DNA from: JBASRP01 sp044866075
GTDB taxonomy: Bacteria; Actinomycetota; AC-67
Assembly (NCBI GenBank): GCA_044866075.1
Contig: JBIOTQ010000109.1
Coordinates: 1 to 51,476 of the forward strand
DNA: 51,476 nucleotides
Reading direction: 5' to 3'
The first letter of the stretch is position 1. Every line of letters begins with the position of its first letter. Below, piece by piece: positions 48,976 through 51,476 of the stretch. The translations under genes and the position numbers were made by a program. A model generated the notes under the pieces. That model had not been told where the DNA came from and did not search any database. It was given only the letters and a program-made list of their open reading frames with translations.

Positions 48976-49716
48976 TTAGAACTCTTCGAGGCGGAACAGG
49001 CGGAAGGACTCGCCGTACTCGAAGCTGCCGACGCCGCGCTTCTTCGCTTCCTTCGCGATCTCTTTGTTCCGTTCGCGGATGAACTCGGCCACGGGGAACT
49101 CGCCGATCTGAGATGTGTGCGCTTCCAGCGCCTTGATCTTCACGTCGATCGTCTCCGTGATGTCGACGAAGATGTCCGGCTCCTGGAACGACATGACGAA
49201 CAGCGCGTTCGGCTTGTGCGGCTCGAGCCTCTCTTTTTTCCACAGCTCGGGGAACATCAGGCCGCTCGACGCGTCGGGGTTGATCGAGCGCATCACGACC
49301 TCGCCGACGGCCATGTGGTCGGGGTGGTTGATGTACGACGGGGCCCACCACCGGTTGGTCGGGTCCTGGGAGATGATCGCGTCGGGACGCACCTGGCGGA
49401 TCGCGCGAGCGACGGCCTTGCGCAGCTCGAGGTCCGGGTAGAGGTAGCCGTCCTCGAAGCCGAGGAACATCACGTTCTTGATGCCGAGAAGCTCCGCTGC
49501 GTCGCGCTGCTCTTTCTCGCGTATCGCCGCCAGTTTCTCGCGCGTCATTTCGGGGTCGGACGAGCCGGACGCGCCGTTCGTCACCATGCAGTACGTGATC
49601 TCGACGCCTTCGCGCGCCCACTTCGCGCAGGTGCCCGAACAGCCGAACTCCGCGTCGTCCGGATGCGCGTAGATCACCATCACGTTGTTGAGTTCGAGGT
49701 TGTCGTCGTACTTCAT
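48976..49716 (-). CDS. PIG-L/LmbE-family deacetylase
   Basis: 246 aa. The zinc motif AHPDDAEFG starts at H18 with Asp20 and Asp21, and the third ligand is in INHPDHMAVG. The fold fits N-acetyl-sugar deacetylases such as MshB or Mca, but the length and VDITETIDVKIKALEAH segment match the general LmbE group, so substrate is not assigned. ATG 49716 follows GGGAGG. It is divergent from the last ligase gene and converges on DedA. Confidence 0.87.
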   Translation of the reverse strand: MKYDDNLELNNVMVIYAHPDDAEFGCSGTCAKWAREGVEITYCMVTNGASGSSDPEMTREKLAAIREKEQRDAAELLGIKNVMFLGFEDGYLYPDLELRKAVARAIRQVRPDAIISQDPTNRWWAPSYINHPDHMAVGEVVMRSINPDASSGLMFPELWKKERLEPHKPNALFVMSFQEPDIFVDITETIDVKIKALEAHTSQIGEFPVAEFIRERNKEIAKEAKKRGVGSFEYGESFRLFRLEEF

Positions 49717-49762
49717 GAGCGTCCTCCCGCGGTATCGACGCCGAGTCTATCGACCTCCCCGG

Positions 49763-49768
49763 TACGAT
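49763..49768 (+). promoter_or_regulatory. -10 box of leaderless ligase transcript
   Basis: TACGAT, 7 nt before ATG 49776; this decides the start over ATG 49767. Confidence 0.45.
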
Positions 49769-49775
49769 GCGCCGC

Positions 49776-51320
49776 ATGGCCGAGAAGCACGTTCTGGCTG
49801 CGCTCCTCGAATACCGGGCAACGGAGCATCCCGACCAGATATTCCTCAAGATGCCGGGCGTCGCGATGGCGTGGGGCGAGTTCTACGCGAACGTTCTGCG
49901 TGTCGCCCGCGGTTATCGCGACGCCGGACTGACGACCGGGGAGCGCGTCGCGATCATGCTGCCCAACTGCCCCGAGTTCCTGTACGCGCATTTCGGTGCC
50001 GTGTGCGCGGGCCTCTCCCCCGTCCCGGTGAACACGGCGCAGCGCGGCGAGACGCTGGCTTTCCTGCTGAAGGACTCGGGCGCGAGCGCGATCGTCATCG
50101 ACGACGTGCTCTGGCCGCAGTACGAGCCGGTCCGCGGCGGTGCGCAGCGCGTGGAGATCGTTCGCGGCCAGCCCGTCGATCGCGGCGCCGTCGCCCTCAC
50201 CGACGTTCTCGCCGGCCCGGCCGAGGAACTGCCCGTCGAGGAAGGCGCCGGCGGGACGTTCGGTGTCCTCTACACGAGCGGCACCACCGGTCCCCCCAAA
50301 GGCGTGGTCCCGACGCGCACCGACATCGGGCCGCTCCTCGCGATGTGGCAAGCCATGGAGGTCCAAGCCGGCGAGACCATCTACACGTGTCTGCCCTTGT
50401 TCCACGGGAACCCGCTGGCGATCTCGGTGCTCGGCGCGGTGTTCCTCGACGCGCAGGTCGCGGTGTCCGAGCGCTTCTCGGCGAGCCGTTTCTGGGACGA
50501 GGTCCGCGCGTTCGACGCCGTCGAGTTCAACCACGTCGGCGCCGTGATACCGATCCTCCTCAAGCAGCCGGAACGCGCCGACGACCGCGACAACCCGATG
50601 CGCGTGTGCCTGTCGGCGGGATGCCCGCCGCACGCCTGGGAGCCGTTCCAGGATCGCTTCGGCGTGAAGATCGTGGAGCAGTTTTCGATGGTCGATGCAC
50701 CCGGCTACCTGATCAACCTCGACGGCAGGGTCGGGTCGATGGGCAAACCCGTCGCCGGGTGTGAGGCCACGATCCTCGACGACGACGGCAGGGAGGCGCC
50801 GTCCGGGCGGGTCGGCGAGCTCGCGCTGCGCGCGGCCGAAGGGCGCACGCATTACTACCTCAACCTTCCGGAGGCGACGGAGGAAGCGTTCCGTGGTGGC
50901 TGGTTCCATACCGGCGACCTCGCGTGGCGCGACGACGACGGCTTCTTCTACTACGCGGGCCGTAAGCGCGAGTCGATGCGCCGCCGCGGCGAGAACGTCA
51001 GCGCGTGGGAGGTCGAGAACGTCGTCAACCAATTCCCCGGTGTTCTGGAGTCCGCCGCGCACGCGGTCGCGAGCGACCTCGGCGAGGACGAGATCAAGAT
51101 CGTCGTCGTTCCTCGGGACGGTGCCGCGATCGATCCGGCGACACTCCTCGACTTCTGCGCGACACGCATGGCGCGGTACGCGGTGCCGCGCTACGTCGAG
51201 GTCCGTAGCGAGATCCCCAAGACGCCGACCGAACGGCCGCGCTACGCGGATCTCAAAGCGGAAGGGATAACCGAACAGACTTGGGACCGGGAGGCGGCCG
51301 GGTGGCGTGCCCCCATCTAA
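49776..51320 (+). CDS. AMP-binding acyl-CoA synthetase-like protein with atypical motifs
   Basis: 514 aa from ATG 49776. The P-loop YTSGTTGPPKGVV and GWFHTGDLAWRDDDGF are normal and the whole fold is kept, close to the crotonobetaine/carnitine-CoA ligase group. Two motifs deviate: the A5 motif reads QFSMVDAPG where others have YGMTE, and the A10 region is IPKTPTERPRYADLK, with Glu-Arg where Gly-Lys (the catalytic lysine) is expected. Adenylation may be weak or altered. The hinge GRKRESMRRRGENVS is retained. Divergent from the deacetylase gene. Confidence 0.85.
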   Translation: MAEKHVLAALLEYRATEHPDQIFLKMPGVAMAWGEFYANVLRVARGYRDAGLTTGERVAIMLPNCPEFLYAHFGAVCAGLSPVPVNTAQRGETLAFLLKDSGASAIVIDDVLWPQYEPVRGGAQRVEIVRGQPVDRGAVALTDVLAGPAEELPVEEGAGGTFGVLYTSGTTGPPKGVVPTRTDIGPLLAMWQAMEVQAGETIYTCLPLFHGNPLAISVLGAVFLDAQVAVSERFSASRFWDEVRAFDAVEFNHVGAVIPILLKQPERADDRDNPMRVCLSAGCPPHAWEPFQDRFGVKIVEQFSMVDAPGYLINLDGRVGSMGKPVAGCEATILDDDGREAPSGRVGELALRAAEGRTHYYLNLPEATEEAFRGGWFHTGDLAWRDDDGFFYYAGRKRESMRRRGENVSAWEVENVVNQFPGVLESAAHAVASDLGEDEIKIVVVPRDGAAIDPATLLDFCATRMARYAVPRYVEVRSEIPKTPTERPRYADLKAEGITEQTWDREAAGWRAPI

Positions 51321-51464
51321 AGCGAGCCCGAGGAGTCCCCCTCCAGAGGAGTGTCTGATGCCATGAAGGGCTCTTGATTTACAGGGCCCCCGTTCCCCAG
51401 CTCACCAGTCCGACCGTTATGGTCGCTGGAAGGTTCCAACGAGCGCGAGGAAGGAGGCCCGCTC
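51321..51464. other. Intergenic region before the last partial gene
   Basis: 144 nt without a gene. GAGCCC (51325) and GGGCTC (51368) can pair across a long loop and are followed by TTGATTT, a weak terminator candidate for the ligase. TATGGT (51418) may be a -10 box for the next gene. CGACC/GGTCG form a short hairpin at 51411-51425. Confidence 0.3.
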
Positions 51465-51476
51465 ATGGTCTACGTC
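51465..51476 (+). CDS. Start of a truncated gene at the window edge
   Basis: ATG 51465 follows AAGGAGG with 7 nt between. Only MVYV is inside the window; nothing can be said of the product. Confidence 0.5.

Noticed and set aside
1..51476. tRNA, rRNA, CRISPR arrays, transposons, phage genes
   Set aside because: Looked for on both strands by eye; no repeat array, integrase, transposase or cloverleaf-like stretch was found in the short intergenic regions.

Overview
The window is high-GC, densely coded bacterial DNA, and the gene content points to an actinobacterium (Actinomycetota). It has two WhiB-type iron-sulfur regulators, one of them WhiB7-like with an AT-hook. It also has a Bpa-type proteasome activator ending in GQYL, a LigD with polymerase-phosphoesterase-ligase order plus Ku, and many GTG/TTG starts. 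Several genes have a TAnnnT box 6-8 nt before the start codon, as expected for leaderless mRNAs. I cannot place it below phylum; three-ligase acyl-CoA content and unfamiliar hypotheticals suggest an uncultured or poorly sampled lineage. I saw no rRNA, tRNA, IS element, prophage or CRISPR.

Layout: 1-690 holds whiB7 (minus) and its leader, with a WhiB7-type promoter, a 40-codon upstream ORF with its own ribosome binding site, and an intrinsic-terminator-like hairpin before whiB7. This is the attenuation architecture known for mycobacterial whiB7. 686-3642 has an acyl-CoA ligase and a surface protein. 3639-7865 is a divergent pair of cyclic-nucleotide-binding (CNB) modules: CNB-amidase on minus, and CNB-flavoprotein-CoA-binding protein on plus. 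7862-13113 has hydrolases, a standalone NuoF-like flavoprotein, tryptophanase and small proteins. 13251-17951 has a 50-aa basic protein, an ABC1 kinase, a universal stress protein, an ABC exporter and a TetR regulator with a perfect 24-bp operator. 18029-21728 has membrane proteins, Bpa, a GGDEF diguanylate cyclase and a second WhiB. 21940-25097 has a lipoprotein nuclease, a NadD-like adenylyltransferase, an eIF2B/ribose-1,5-bisphosphate-isomerase-like protein and a CinA-like protein. 25094-28680 is a minus-strand run: benzoylformate-decarboxylase-like ThDP enzyme, PaaI thioesterase, hypothetical, aldo-keto reductase. 28822-34628 has a membrane beta-propeller protein, an M28 lipoprotein peptidase, a membrane protein plus winged-helix regulator with an operator in its promoter, a PBP4-type carboxypeptidase and a GNAT. 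34723-41447 has a surface radical-copper oxidase homologue, a DUF296 protein, hydrolase, zinc-finger-like peptide, cold-shock protein, glutamine amidotransferase, DUF72 and an exported protein. 41407-51320 has two more acyl-CoA ligases around the Ku/LigD repair genes, an MFS carrier, a third CNB protein, a DedA protein and a LmbE deacetylase.

Recurrent architecture: six convergent pairs share stop codons in 4-nt overlaps, same-strand neighbours are coupled by ATGA, GTGA or TGATG junctions, and transcripts often seem leaderless. All functions are inferred from motifs read by eye; no database search was run.
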